Shown: positions 8,009 through 15,973 of the stretch, one piece after another
Layout: each line of letters starts with the position of its first letter
How positions within the stretch are numbered: the first letter of the stretch is position 1
Position numbers and translations under genes: made by a program
NCBI GenBank assembly: GCA_031265365.1
Contig: JAISCS010000021.1
Coordinates: 1 to 36,694, forward strand
From: Verrucomicrobiales bacterium
Lineage (GTDB): Bacteria; Verrucomicrobiota; Verrucomicrobiia; Methylacidiphilales; JAAUTS01
DNA length: 36,694 nt
Direction of reading: 5' to 3'
Notes under the pieces: generated by a model
What the model was told of the DNA's origin: nothing
Databases searched by the model: none
The model's input: only the letters and a program-made list of their open reading frames with translations

Positions 8009-10141
8009 ATGGATCCGGTACTGGCACGGCGGTTGGAGAATGACGAGGGCTTTCGCAAGAAAATCCGCGACCTGGCGGACAATTATATCAAGCTGGGGAA
8101 GACCGCGACCGAGGCGCATTTTTACGAGTTTGACGAGGCGCTGGATTTGTACAACTGCCTGGCCTCGCTGTCGCGCAATGACATGGAGCGGCTGGACAAG
8201 GGCAGTCCGCGCCGCTACATCCTGCCGATGAGCGCGACGCAGGCGGCGACGGCGGTGGCGTTCCTGGCCGGCGTGTTGTTCGGGGAGAACAAGCCGCACA
8301 AGGTCGAGGCGCGCAATCCGGGGGACACGCAACAGTCCGACATGATGAACATGTTGTTGCGCTGGAACGCGGAGCAGCAGCCGTTTTACCTGCTGGGCCA
8401 TGCCTGGTGTCTGGACGCCTGGCTGCATAATCGCGGCATCCTGTATGAGAACTGGCAGCGGATTTACGATGTGACCATCGAGCCGGTGGAGATGGAAGAC
8501 CCGGAGGAGACGGAGACGGTTCAGGTGCCGATGATTAACGGCCTGAAGCCGGACGGGGTGCTGAACGCCATGCTGCCGACGCGGTCGGTGACGCGCCCGA
8601 AACGCTATCAGCGGTTTAAGAAACAACGCACGGTCAGCGGCGGTTACACGCGCATGACCAACGTCGCGCCCTACGATTTTATTGCCGACCCGACGCTGCC
8701 GCTCTACCGGATGAACGAGGGGCGGTTTGCCGGGCACCGGATGGAGGTGCCGTGGCTGGAGTTGGAGCGGCGCAGCAAGCTGGCGCCGACCGACAGCGAG
8801 TATGTCTCGCCGCGCGCGGTGGAGGAATTGAAGAAGGGCAAGGGCGCGCGGGACGGCATCGGCGGGGTGCCGATACCGACCACCATCAGTCCGCCGGCGG
8901 AGCGGCGCGCCGAGGCGGACGGCATGGTGACGGCGACGGCGTTCGCGCGCGAGCGGCGGGTGACGCTGGGCGGCGCGGCGGTCAACGCCGCGGACAAGCA
9001 CGACGGCGGGCCGGTGGAGTTGTGGGTGTTGCGGGTGCGCATCGCGCCCGCCGACTATGACCTTTACGAGGGGGACACGGACAAAAACGTGTGGGAGATT
9101 TTATTGGCGGGCAGCGAGGTGTTGTCGGTCAACGAAGACACCTACCTGCACGACGAGTTCCCGTACATGGTGGGCGAGGCGCGGCCCAATTTGCACACGC
9201 AGTTCAGCCCGTCGTGGCAGATGATTATCAAGCCGCTGCAAGACCATGTGGACTATTTGAAGACGCGCCACGAGGACGCGCTGAGCCGGTCGGTGGGCAA
9301 CGTGTTCATCGGCGACCCGACGCTGGTGGACTTTGACGACTTTTTCAATCCCGAAACCGAGGGACAAGTGCTGGCGTTGAAGAAGCCGCTGGAGCCGGGG
9401 CAGCGGTTGGGCGACGTCATCAGCCAGATACCGGTGAGCGATTTGACCGGCGATTTCTGGCGCGACCTGAACATGGTGCAAAACGTCGCGGAGAACACCA
9501 CCGCCGCCAACAACGTCATCCAGGGCGAGCTGACCAAGAACACCACGGCGACGGCGAACGCGGCGGCGCAGAAATTCGGCACGGGGCGGCTGATGAGCGT
9601 GGCGCGGGTGCTGGAGGTGCAGGGGCCGTTCCGCCAGACGCGGCGGCTGATGATGAATTTCCAGGAGTTCGCGCCGGACGAGATGATTTTGCGGCTGGAC
9701 AGCGACAACATGGAGTTCCGCGACCAGTTCCAGGGGCAGAGCGGCGCGCTGACCATCACGCGCTCCGCCATTCAGGGGCAGTTTGACGTGGTGCCGCTGG
9801 ACTTGACGCTGCCCGGCTCGGACATGCTGGCGGTGGACGCGCTGACGAAGTTGATGGAAGCCTCGCAATGGCTGCCGCAGTTGTTCGACGACACGGTGCC
9901 GGGGAATTTGAATTTGAAGAGCATCGCCAAGTTTACCGCGAAGAAAGCGGGGGCGCCGGTGGACAATTTCATCGTCACCGAGGAACAGGCGCAGAAGAAC
10001 GTGCTGGCGCGGATGCGGTCGGCGATGGCGCAACTGCCGCCGGTGGCGGCGGGCGGCGGGATGCCACTGCCGGCGGAGCCGCCGCCGCCCGCGCCAGACC
10101 CGACGCAACCGGTGGGGCCAGGGGCGGCGCGGGTGGGATAA
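8009..10141 (+). CDS. Portal protein (podovirus-like)
   Basis: ~710 aa, downstream of terL and upstream of scaffold/MCP; DNYIKLGKTATEAHFYEFDEALDLYNCLASLSRND...DHVDYLKTRHEDALSRSVGNVFIGDP. Confidence 0.75.
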   Translation: MDPVLARRLENDEGFRKKIRDLADNYIKLGKTATEAHFYEFDEALDLYNCLASLSRNDMERLDKGSPRRYILPMSATQAATAVAFLAGVLFGENKPHKVEARNPGDTQQSDMMNMLLRWNAEQQPFYLLGHAWCLDAWLHNRGILYENWQRIYDVTIEPVEMEDPEETETVQVPMINGLKPDGVLNAMLPTRSVTRPKRYQRFKKQRTVSGGYTRMTNVAPYDFIADPTLPLYRMNEGRFAGHRMEVPWLELERRSKLAPTDSEYVSPRAVEELKKGKGARDGIGGVPIPTTISPPAERRAEADGMVTATAFARERRVTLGGAAVNAADKHDGGPVELWVLRVRIAPADYDLYEGDTDKNVWEILLAGSEVLSVNEDTYLHDEFPYMVGEARPNLHTQFSPSWQMIIKPLQDHVDYLKTRHEDALSRSVGNVFIGDPTLVDFDDFFNPETEGQVLALKKPLEPGQRLGDVISQIPVSDLTGDFWRDLNMVQNVAENTTAANNVIQGELTKNTTATANAAAQKFGTGRLMSVARVLEVQGPFRQTRRLMMNFQEFAPDEMILRLDSDNMEFRDQFQGQSGALTITRSAIQGQFDVVPLDLTLPGSDMLAVDALTKLMEASQWLPQLFDDTVPGNLNLKSIAKFTAKKAGAPVDNFIVTEEQAQKNVLARMRSAMAQLPPVAAGGGMPLPAEPPPPAPDPTQPVGPGAARVG

Positions 10142-10230
10142 TTAACCGCATTTTGAAATTTGGTTTTTTTGACCTTGGAATTTATTTGGTGTTTGGAATT
10201 TGAATTTTGGAATTTGGAGCGTAGCGACTT
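10142..10230. repeat. Repeat R1, right half only
   Basis: ttgaaatttgg...gtttggaatttgaattttggaatttggagcgtagcgac. Confidence 0.75.
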
Positions 10231-10527
10231 ATGGGCAGTAACATTGAGGAATACCGGCGCAATGAGCGGTGTGGCGCGGACGCGCTGCCGGATGTCAGCG
10301 TCAGCCTGGAGGCGGCGACGGGGTTGACGTTGGCGGATTTGCGGCGGGAATTGGAACTTTGGCGCGGGGCGCGGATGCGCAAGGTGCTCGCGTGGCTGAT
10401 TCTCAAGCGGGCACGGGAGAAGACGGCGGCGCTGCTGGACGTTAAGCCGGAAGAGTTGGTGGCGCGGCAGCAGGAAATCAGGGCGCTGCGGGAGGTGTTG
10501 CCGCTGGTGGATAAACCGACACTGTGA
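10231..10527 (+). CDS. Hypothetical protein (98 aa) bracketed by R1 half-repeats
   Basis: MGSNIEEYRRNERCGADALPDVSVSLEAATGLTLADLRRELELW. Confidence 0.55.
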   Translation: MGSNIEEYRRNERCGADALPDVSVSLEAATGLTLADLRRELELWRGARMRKVLAWLILKRAREKTAALLDVKPEELVARQQEIRALREVLPLVDKPTL

Positions 10528-10562
10528 AAAATTCCAAATTTCAAGCTCCAAAATCCAAATAA
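10528..10562. repeat. Repeat R1, left half only
   Basis: aaattccaaatttcaagctccaaaatccaaataa. Confidence 0.65.
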
Positions 10563-10612
10563 TTTTTTAATAACCAAAGCAGAAAAATAGAAAATAAAAG
10601 CAGAGGAACAAT

Positions 10613-11905
10613 ATGGCAGAACCTATTATTAATCCAAATCCCGCGCCGGCACCGGCGGCGGCTCCGTCAAATCCAACCCCCGCGCCGGCAACACCGCCGG
10701 CCGCGCCAGCGCCGGCGGCGCCGGCCGCGCCGAAGGGGGACGCGCCATCGGTCAGCGAGATGCTGGGGCTGGGCAAAGGCAGCACGGTCAGCGGCGCGTT
10801 GCACCGCGCCACGCGCGAGTTGCAGCAGCGCCACAATCCGCATTTGCCGTCCGAGTTGCAGGCGCCGGATGATAAACCGGCGGGCCAGCCGAGCGCCGCG
10901 CCACGCGAGGTCAAGGCGGATGAGCCGCCCGCCGGCACGCCGCCGCCGGTGACGCCGGCGCCGCAACCGGCGGAGCCGGCCGCTGACGGTCAGCCGCCGA
11001 AACCCGCCGAGCCGCCCGCGCCGCCGGTCACGCCGCCGCCCGCGCCGAAGGTGAAGGTGGGCGAGGATGAATACACGCCGGAGGAATTGCAAAAGCTGGT
11101 GACCGCCGCGAAACCCGCCGGCCAGCAACCGCCCGCGTCCCCTGCCCAGCCGGAAGCGGCGAAACCGGCCACGCCGCAGGGACCGACCCCGGAGGAGTTG
11201 GCGGAGTTTCAAAAACAGTTTAACGCGAACCGCGAGAAGTTTATCAACGACCATTTGCCGCGCGTGGGCCAATATCTGGAGAGCGCCGTCAGCGAGACGG
11301 ACATGGAGGTCATCGCCAACGGCGGGGCGGAAGGGGTGGCCAAGCTGCGGGAAATTCTTGGCAAGAGCGTGTTGAACGCGGTGGTGCTGGCGCGCCAGGC
11401 GGCGTTCACCGACCTCACGCCGCAAATCCGCCAAATCGCCGCGCAGTTGCGGCCGCTGGCCGAGGAGCGGCAGCAACAGCGGCAGCAACAGGCGCGGCAG
11501 GAGGCGGAGGTTGAGTTTGCGAAAACTTATCCGCACCTGGAAAAACAACTGCCGCTGGCCAATCAAATCGCCGATGCCATTTTCCAGCAACACCCCGACT
11601 GGGCGGCGCAAGCGTCCCGCGCGGATTTGTTCAAAGAGGTGGCGCGGCAGATGGAGCGGTTTGGTTTCACGGCGGCGCCCGCCGCGCCGCAAAAGGTCAG
11701 CGTCAACGGACGGGAATACACGGTGGAAGAACTCGCCGCGCTAATCCCCGGCGTGACCCCGCCGCCCGCCGCGCCCGTGCCGCCAGCGCCGGCGGCGCCA
11801 CCGATGCCGCCGCCGCCCGCCGGCAACTTCCCCGGCGTGATGGGCGGCGCGCCGGCGGCCAAGGGGCGCAACCCCATCGTGGCCGCGACCCTGGGCATCC
11901 GCTGA
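10613..11905 (+). CDS. Scaffolding-like Pro/Ala-rich protein
   Basis: Pro/Ala-rich N-terminus, helical Gln/Glu-rich middle, position between portal and MCP. Confidence 0.55.
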   Translation: MAEPIINPNPAPAPAAAPSNPTPAPATPPAAPAPAAPAAPKGDAPSVSEMLGLGKGSTVSGALHRATRELQQRHNPHLPSELQAPDDKPAGQPSAAPREVKADEPPAGTPPPVTPAPQPAEPAADGQPPKPAEPPAPPVTPPPAPKVKVGEDEYTPEELQKLVTAAKPAGQQPPASPAQPEAAKPATPQGPTPEELAEFQKQFNANREKFINDHLPRVGQYLESAVSETDMEVIANGGAEGVAKLREILGKSVLNAVVLARQAAFTDLTPQIRQIAAQLRPLAEERQQQRQQQARQEAEVEFAKTYPHLEKQLPLANQIADAIFQQHPDWAAQASRADLFKEVARQMERFGFTAAPAAPQKVSVNGREYTVEELAALIPGVTPPPAAPVPPAPAAPPMPPPPAGNFPGVMGGAPAAKGRNPIVAATLGIR

Positions 11906-11906
11906 C

Positions 11907-12134
11907 ATGAATGGCACGGAAAAATTTTCCAAAGTATTACGCTCGTTCTATGTGGACGAGGGGCAATACCGCGAGTTGGAGCGTCTGGCCGCCGACACTG
12001 ACGTGAGCGTCGGCAGTTTGGTGCGCAAGGGGGTGGCGGCGGTGTTGGGGGGAAAGCTCAAAACGCAAAGCTCAAAGCTCAAAACCACAACGCAAAATTC
12101 AAAATTGGCTGGCGCCGGTGGCCGGCGCCGCTGA
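11907..12134 (+). CDS. Ribbon-helix-helix-like small protein with repeat-encoded C-terminus
   Basis: FYVDEGQYRELERLAADTDVSVGSLVRKGVAAVL resembles the RHH/CopG fold; tail GGKLKTQSSKLKTTTQNSKLAGAGGRRR is encoded by repeat R2. Confidence 0.55.
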   Translation: MNGTEKFSKVLRSFYVDEGQYRELERLAADTDVSVGSLVRKGVAAVLGGKLKTQSSKLKTTTQNSKLAGAGGRRR

Positions 12135-12175
12135 TGAGGCTGCAACTTTGAATTTTGACTTTTGAACTTTGCGTT
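12058..12175. repeat. Repeat R2
   Basis: 39-bp core at 12091-12129 (cgcaaaattcaaaattggctggcgccggtggccggcgcc) with inverted A/T-rich arms. Confidence 0.8.
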
Positions 12176-12276
12176 AAACCCATATACAACATGTATATAT
12201 CTCCATAATTGCCGTTCGGCAAGTTTGGCGGGAAACTCTTCGGCGTGATAAACGACGGGGAGAAAGACATGGTTTT

Positions 12277-13494
12277 ATGGCAGTGGTCAGCGGTATTTTG
12301 ACGACAACGAACACGGACAATCAGGATTTGGTCGGCGAGTGGCAATCCGGCATCCTGGTCCGCACGGGGGGTAACCAGGACCTCGGCGCGGTGTTGTTCC
12401 CGATTTTAACCAAGCTGGGCGTGGAGGTGGCGGACAGCCATTTGTTCAACTGGTTCGAGCGCTGGCCGACCAAGGCCAATTTCAACGCCCCCGCCGCCGC
12501 CGTTGTCGGCGCGACGACCCTCAATTTCAACGACGGCCAGACGCCGCCCACCGACCTCGCGCCGTTGCTGTCCAAGGGCACCGTGCTCCGCAACACGCGG
12601 ACGGGCGAGTATATCATCGTCACCGCCGACCCGGCCGGCGCCGACGTCACCGTGACGCGCGGCGCGCTGGGCACGACCGCCGCCGCGGTGACCGCGGGCG
12701 ACAACTGGGCGTTGGTGACCCGGTCCAGCGGCGAGGACGGCTCCATCCGGCGCGCGTCCTACGAGAACCCGCTGGTGCTGACCAATTACCTGCAACGCTT
12801 CGACCAGACGGTGCGACTGAGCGACTTGCTCAAGGGCAACCGGCTGCGCTCCGATGACAAGGGGGCGCTGTTCGAGCGCCGCCTGCAAGCCGCCGAGCGG
12901 ATTTGCAAGGACATCGAACTGGCCTTCTTCGACGGCAAACGCAACGCGGTGACCACGGCGGATGGGACGATGTACCTCACCGGCGGCGTCCGCGACGCCG
13001 TGCAGAGCACCGCGCCAGACAACCTCATCAGCGGTGACGCCACCGACAAGAGCATCGCCATCGGCGACTTCAACGCGTGGCTGGAAAACGTGATGCTCAA
13101 CGGCACGCAGAACAAAATCATTTATTGCGGGCCGAAGTTCTACAGCGCCATCTCGCACCTCGCCAACAGCGCGGAGGCGGGCTTCCGCATCGTCGGGCCG
13201 CTGGAAACCCTGTGGGGCATGCACATCCAGACCATCAAGACGCCGCATGGGGACATTGACCTGTGCCTGCACCCGATGTTCAAGGAGATGCCGTCGCATC
13301 ACAGTTCCGCCTACATCCTCGACCTCGGCTTGGTCGTGCAGAAGACGATGGACAAGCTGGAACTCATCGGCAACTGCGAGAACCCGGAAAAATTCGGCAC
13401 CGCCGAGAACTACCGCGCGATATTGGGCCTGAAGCTCAAGAACCCGACGGCGTTCGGCGTGGCGGACAACATCAGCGTGATTCTGCCGGCGTGA
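12277..13494 (+). CDS. Major capsid protein (DUF5309/SU10-like)
   Basis: MAVVSGILTTTNTDNQDLVGEWQSGILVRTGGNQDLGAVLFPIL...NPLVLTNYLQRFDQTVRLSD...; position after scaffold. Confidence 0.75.
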   Translation: MAVVSGILTTTNTDNQDLVGEWQSGILVRTGGNQDLGAVLFPILTKLGVEVADSHLFNWFERWPTKANFNAPAAAVVGATTLNFNDGQTPPTDLAPLLSKGTVLRNTRTGEYIIVTADPAGADVTVTRGALGTTAAAVTAGDNWALVTRSSGEDGSIRRASYENPLVLTNYLQRFDQTVRLSDLLKGNRLRSDDKGALFERRLQAAERICKDIELAFFDGKRNAVTTADGTMYLTGGVRDAVQSTAPDNLISGDATDKSIAIGDFNAWLENVMLNGTQNKIIYCGPKFYSAISHLANSAEAGFRIVGPLETLWGMHIQTIKTPHGDIDLCLHPMFKEMPSHHSSAYILDLGLVVQKTMDKLELIGNCENPEKFGTAENYRAILGLKLKNPTAFGVADNISVILPA

Positions 13495-13563
13495 GGATTA
13501 AACGCTGAGGCGCGGAGACGCGGAGATTTTTTGAGTTGAACAACGGAAGAGGAAAAAATTTTT

Positions 13564-13881
13564 ATGGCCACTAAAAAAAAATCTGTCATCCCAGAAAACA
13601 CCACCAAGGCGCCGGCGGTCATCCCCGCCGGCGCCGCTACCCCGCCGCCGCTGCAGGTGGTGGACGTGGGCGAGGCGCAACAGACGGGGCAGGACCCCGC
13701 CAAGCCGGAGCCGACGGCCCAGGTGTTCCGCTTCATCAAGAATTTCAACCCCCTGAAACCGGTCGCGCTGCCTGACGGCAAGGTGATTGTGTTCCAGGAC
13801 AACCGTTACGCCACCACTGACGCCAAGGAAGCGGCGGCGCTGCGCCAGGTGGCGGGGCGGCATGGCATCGTCGAGGGTTGA
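13564..13881 (+). CDS. Hypothetical structural protein
   Basis: MATKKKSVIPENTTKAPAV...FRFIKNFNPLKPVALPDGKVIVFQDNRYATTDAKEAAALRQVAGRHGIVEG. Confidence 0.55.
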   Translation: MATKKKSVIPENTTKAPAVIPAGAATPPPLQVVDVGEAQQTGQDPAKPEPTAQVFRFIKNFNPLKPVALPDGKVIVFQDNRYATTDAKEAAALRQVAGRHGIVEG

Positions 13882-13935
13882 GGTTCGCGCGGAGACGTGG
13901 AGAGAGTTTTTTTGGGTAAAACGAAGGATAAAATT

Positions 13936-14103
13936 ATGAGCGAGAAAAAAGCGAAGAAGATACAGAATTTGGGCGTGGTCGATGGTGACAAGCTCGGCAA
14001 AATGATTGGTTTTCCGCGCGGCCAGAAGGCGAAGCCGACCAACGACTATGACACCTCGCCGGAGAAACGCGGCAAGGCGCCGAACACCAGCGCGGTGAAG
14101 TGA
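13936..14103 (+). CDS. Small hypothetical protein (55 aa)
   Basis: MSEKKAKKIQNLGVVDGDKLGKMIGFPRGQKAKPTNDYDTSPEKRGKAPNTSAVK. Confidence 0.5.
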   Translation: MSEKKAKKIQNLGVVDGDKLGKMIGFPRGQKAKPTNDYDTSPEKRGKAPNTSAVK

Positions 14104-14166
14104 AATTGATAATTGATGATTGAAAATTGATTATTGCAATTATCAATATTCAATTATCAATCGAAA
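14104..14166. repeat. A/T-rich inverted repeat, ATTGATAATTGA-type (family R3)
   Basis: ttgataattgatgattgaaaattgattattgcaattatcaatattcaattatcaa; related copy at 15890-15965. Confidence 0.7.
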
Positions 14167-14172
14167 ATTTCT

Positions 14173-14258
14173 CCGCCCGGTATGCACCCGTCAAACCGGG
14201 CGGATAAAGGCAACGCCTGACGTGGCCGTCCGGCGTTGTTTTGTTGACGGGCAGGAGG
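14173..14258 (+). ncRNA. Candidate structured 5'UTR RNA: two strong hairpins plus loop/downstream pseudoknot
   Basis: P1 CCGCCCGGT/ACCGGGCGG (14173-14181/14195-14203); P2 AACGCCTGACG/CGTCCGGCGTT (14212-14222/14227-14237, one mismatch); PK CCCGTCAA/TTGACGGG (14187-14194/14244-14251) directly before AGGAGG 14253-14258. Confidence 0.5.
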
Positions 14259-14262
14259 CGGC

Positions 14263-14898
14263 ATGAACCTTGGGCAACTGACGCGGGCGCTGGAAATCGG
14301 GGTGATGCGCAAAGACCTCGCCGCCGAATACCAGAACTACATCAACACCGCCCTGCGCGAGATTCAGGCGCAATACACCTTTACCTGCATGGCGCATCAG
14401 GAAAACCTGACGTGGCGGGCGGGCAATGTGTGGGTGGCGCTGCCTTACGATTTCAAGGAATTGCAAAAGGGGCGCGGGCAAATCGAGGTGTGCGGGCGTC
14501 CGGTGGACGTGACCAATCGCGCCATGTTGAAGCGCCTCGGCCTGCGTTACGGGCGCTGGCGGACGCCGGGGCTGACGCGGGCGCCGGCGTTCGCGTGCTG
14601 GCTGGAATTTCAAAACGGCGAGCCGGTGGTGCGGACGCAACATCCAATGGGCGAGGACGCGCCGGTGACGGTGTTCTACTATCGCTACCTGCCGCCGCTG
14701 GCCAAGGCCACCGACGAGAACGCGCTGACGCGGGAGTTCCCGCTGCTGGTGTTGAACCGCGCCAAGGCGGGCCTGTTCGCGCTGATTAACGACGACGAGC
14801 GCGCGGGGGTGGCGCTGCAATTGTTTGAAAAAGACTTCCGCCACGCGCAGCACACGGATGAGTTGCGGCGGATTGGCGGGGTGCGGACGCAGACTTGA
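14263..14898 (+). CDS. Head-tail adaptor-like / tail-tube-like protein
   Basis: MNLGQLTRALEIGVMRKDLAAEYQNYINTALREIQAQYTF...; position after MCP; good SD AGGAGG. Confidence 0.5.
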   Translation: MNLGQLTRALEIGVMRKDLAAEYQNYINTALREIQAQYTFTCMAHQENLTWRAGNVWVALPYDFKELQKGRGQIEVCGRPVDVTNRAMLKRLGLRYGRWRTPGLTRAPAFACWLEFQNGEPVVRTQHPMGEDAPVTVFYYRYLPPLAKATDENALTREFPLLVLNRAKAGLFALINDDERAGVALQLFEKDFRHAQHTDELRRIGGVRTQT

Positions 14899-15005
14899 GG
14901 AAAGGCAAAGTGCAAAATGCAAAAAGCAAAATTGCAATGCAAAATTCAAAATTGGCTGGCGCAGGAGGCCGGCGCCACTGGTGGGTTTTGCGTTAAACAG
15001 TTGTG
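14898..15005. repeat. Repeat R2
   Basis: 39-bp core tgcaaaattcaaaattggctggcgcaggaggccggcgcc at 14938-14976. Confidence 0.8.
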
Positions 15006-15043
15006 GTTTTGCGATATGAGTTTTGAGATTTGAGATAAATATT

Positions 15044-15889
15044 ATGAACTATTTCGGTGATGATTTTGATGTCACGCAGCCGGCGGGTAATTCGCCGGTG
15101 CGGGACGGGGACAACGCGATTCGAGATGTCAAGCAGCGGTTGAAAAGCTGGATTAACCAGTTTTTCAACGGCGGCGGGGAGACGTTCAAGGCCGGCATTA
15201 TTCCGGCGGCGGCGCTGGCCGACAGCGGGGCGGAGCCGGGGGTGGATTATAATCTGGTGACGGTGGATGCGAAGGGGCGCGTGACGGCCGCGCGCAAAGT
15301 GACCTCGCTGACGGAACTGGGGGTGCTACCCGAAGCCATCGGCATGGTGCCGCCGGCCAGCGGCGGGACGGGGCTGGACGCCAAGCTCGCCGGCCACGGG
15401 ACGCTGCTCATCGGCAACGGCGCGGGTTTTTCGCTGGCGACGCTGACGGCGGGCGACGGGGTGGAAATTGTCAACGGCAGCGGCACCATCATCATCAAAA
15501 CCGCGCAACAAACGGTCGCGCCATTTTTCAAAACCACGGTGCTGACCAGCGCGCAGGCGTCCGCGGCGGTGACCTTGCTCGACGCCGCCGTGGTGGGCAA
15601 CGAGCGCAAGGTGGTGGTGACCGGTTTTATCTTCAAGGTCATCGGCGGCGTGGTGTGGAGTGAGAACACGGTGCATCTCGGCACCAACAACGGCGCGCCG
15701 ATTGTGTCCGCGCCAAGCTCGGCGCTGACGGCGAACAACCTGCTATTGCCCGGCGACGCGCAACTGACCTTGAGCAGCCGGTTCACGCAAGGCACCGGCG
15801 GCGAGTATGGCGAGGGGCTGTATCTGCGCGCGGAGCAAAACGGCACGGGCAGCGACCTGGCGGTGACGGTGTGGGGGTTTTTGGTTTAG
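15044..15889 (+). CDS. Tail fibre-like protein
   Basis: PPASGGTGLDAKLAGHGTLLIGNGAGFSLATLTAGDGVEIVNGSGTIIIK, typical of phage fibre segments. Confidence 0.55.
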   Translation: MNYFGDDFDVTQPAGNSPVRDGDNAIRDVKQRLKSWINQFFNGGGETFKAGIIPAAALADSGAEPGVDYNLVTVDAKGRVTAARKVTSLTELGVLPEAIGMVPPASGGTGLDAKLAGHGTLLIGNGAGFSLATLTAGDGVEIVNGSGTIIIKTAQQTVAPFFKTTVLTSAQASAAVTLLDAAVVGNERKVVVTGFIFKVIGGVVWSENTVHLGTNNGAPIVSAPSSALTANNLLLPGDAQLTLSSRFTQGTGGEYGEGLYLRAEQNGTGSDLAVTVWGFLV

Positions 15890-15973
15890 TTGAAAATTGA
15901 ATATTGATTATTGGTAAAATTTGCCGCCGTTGGCGATTTGGAAAAATAATCAATTATCAATAAAAAATAAAAA

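Noticed and set aside
14173-14258. Known riboswitch call (fluoride/crcB)
   Set aside because: Topology is similar, but I cannot see the conserved class sequence and the downstream gene is a phage structural gene.
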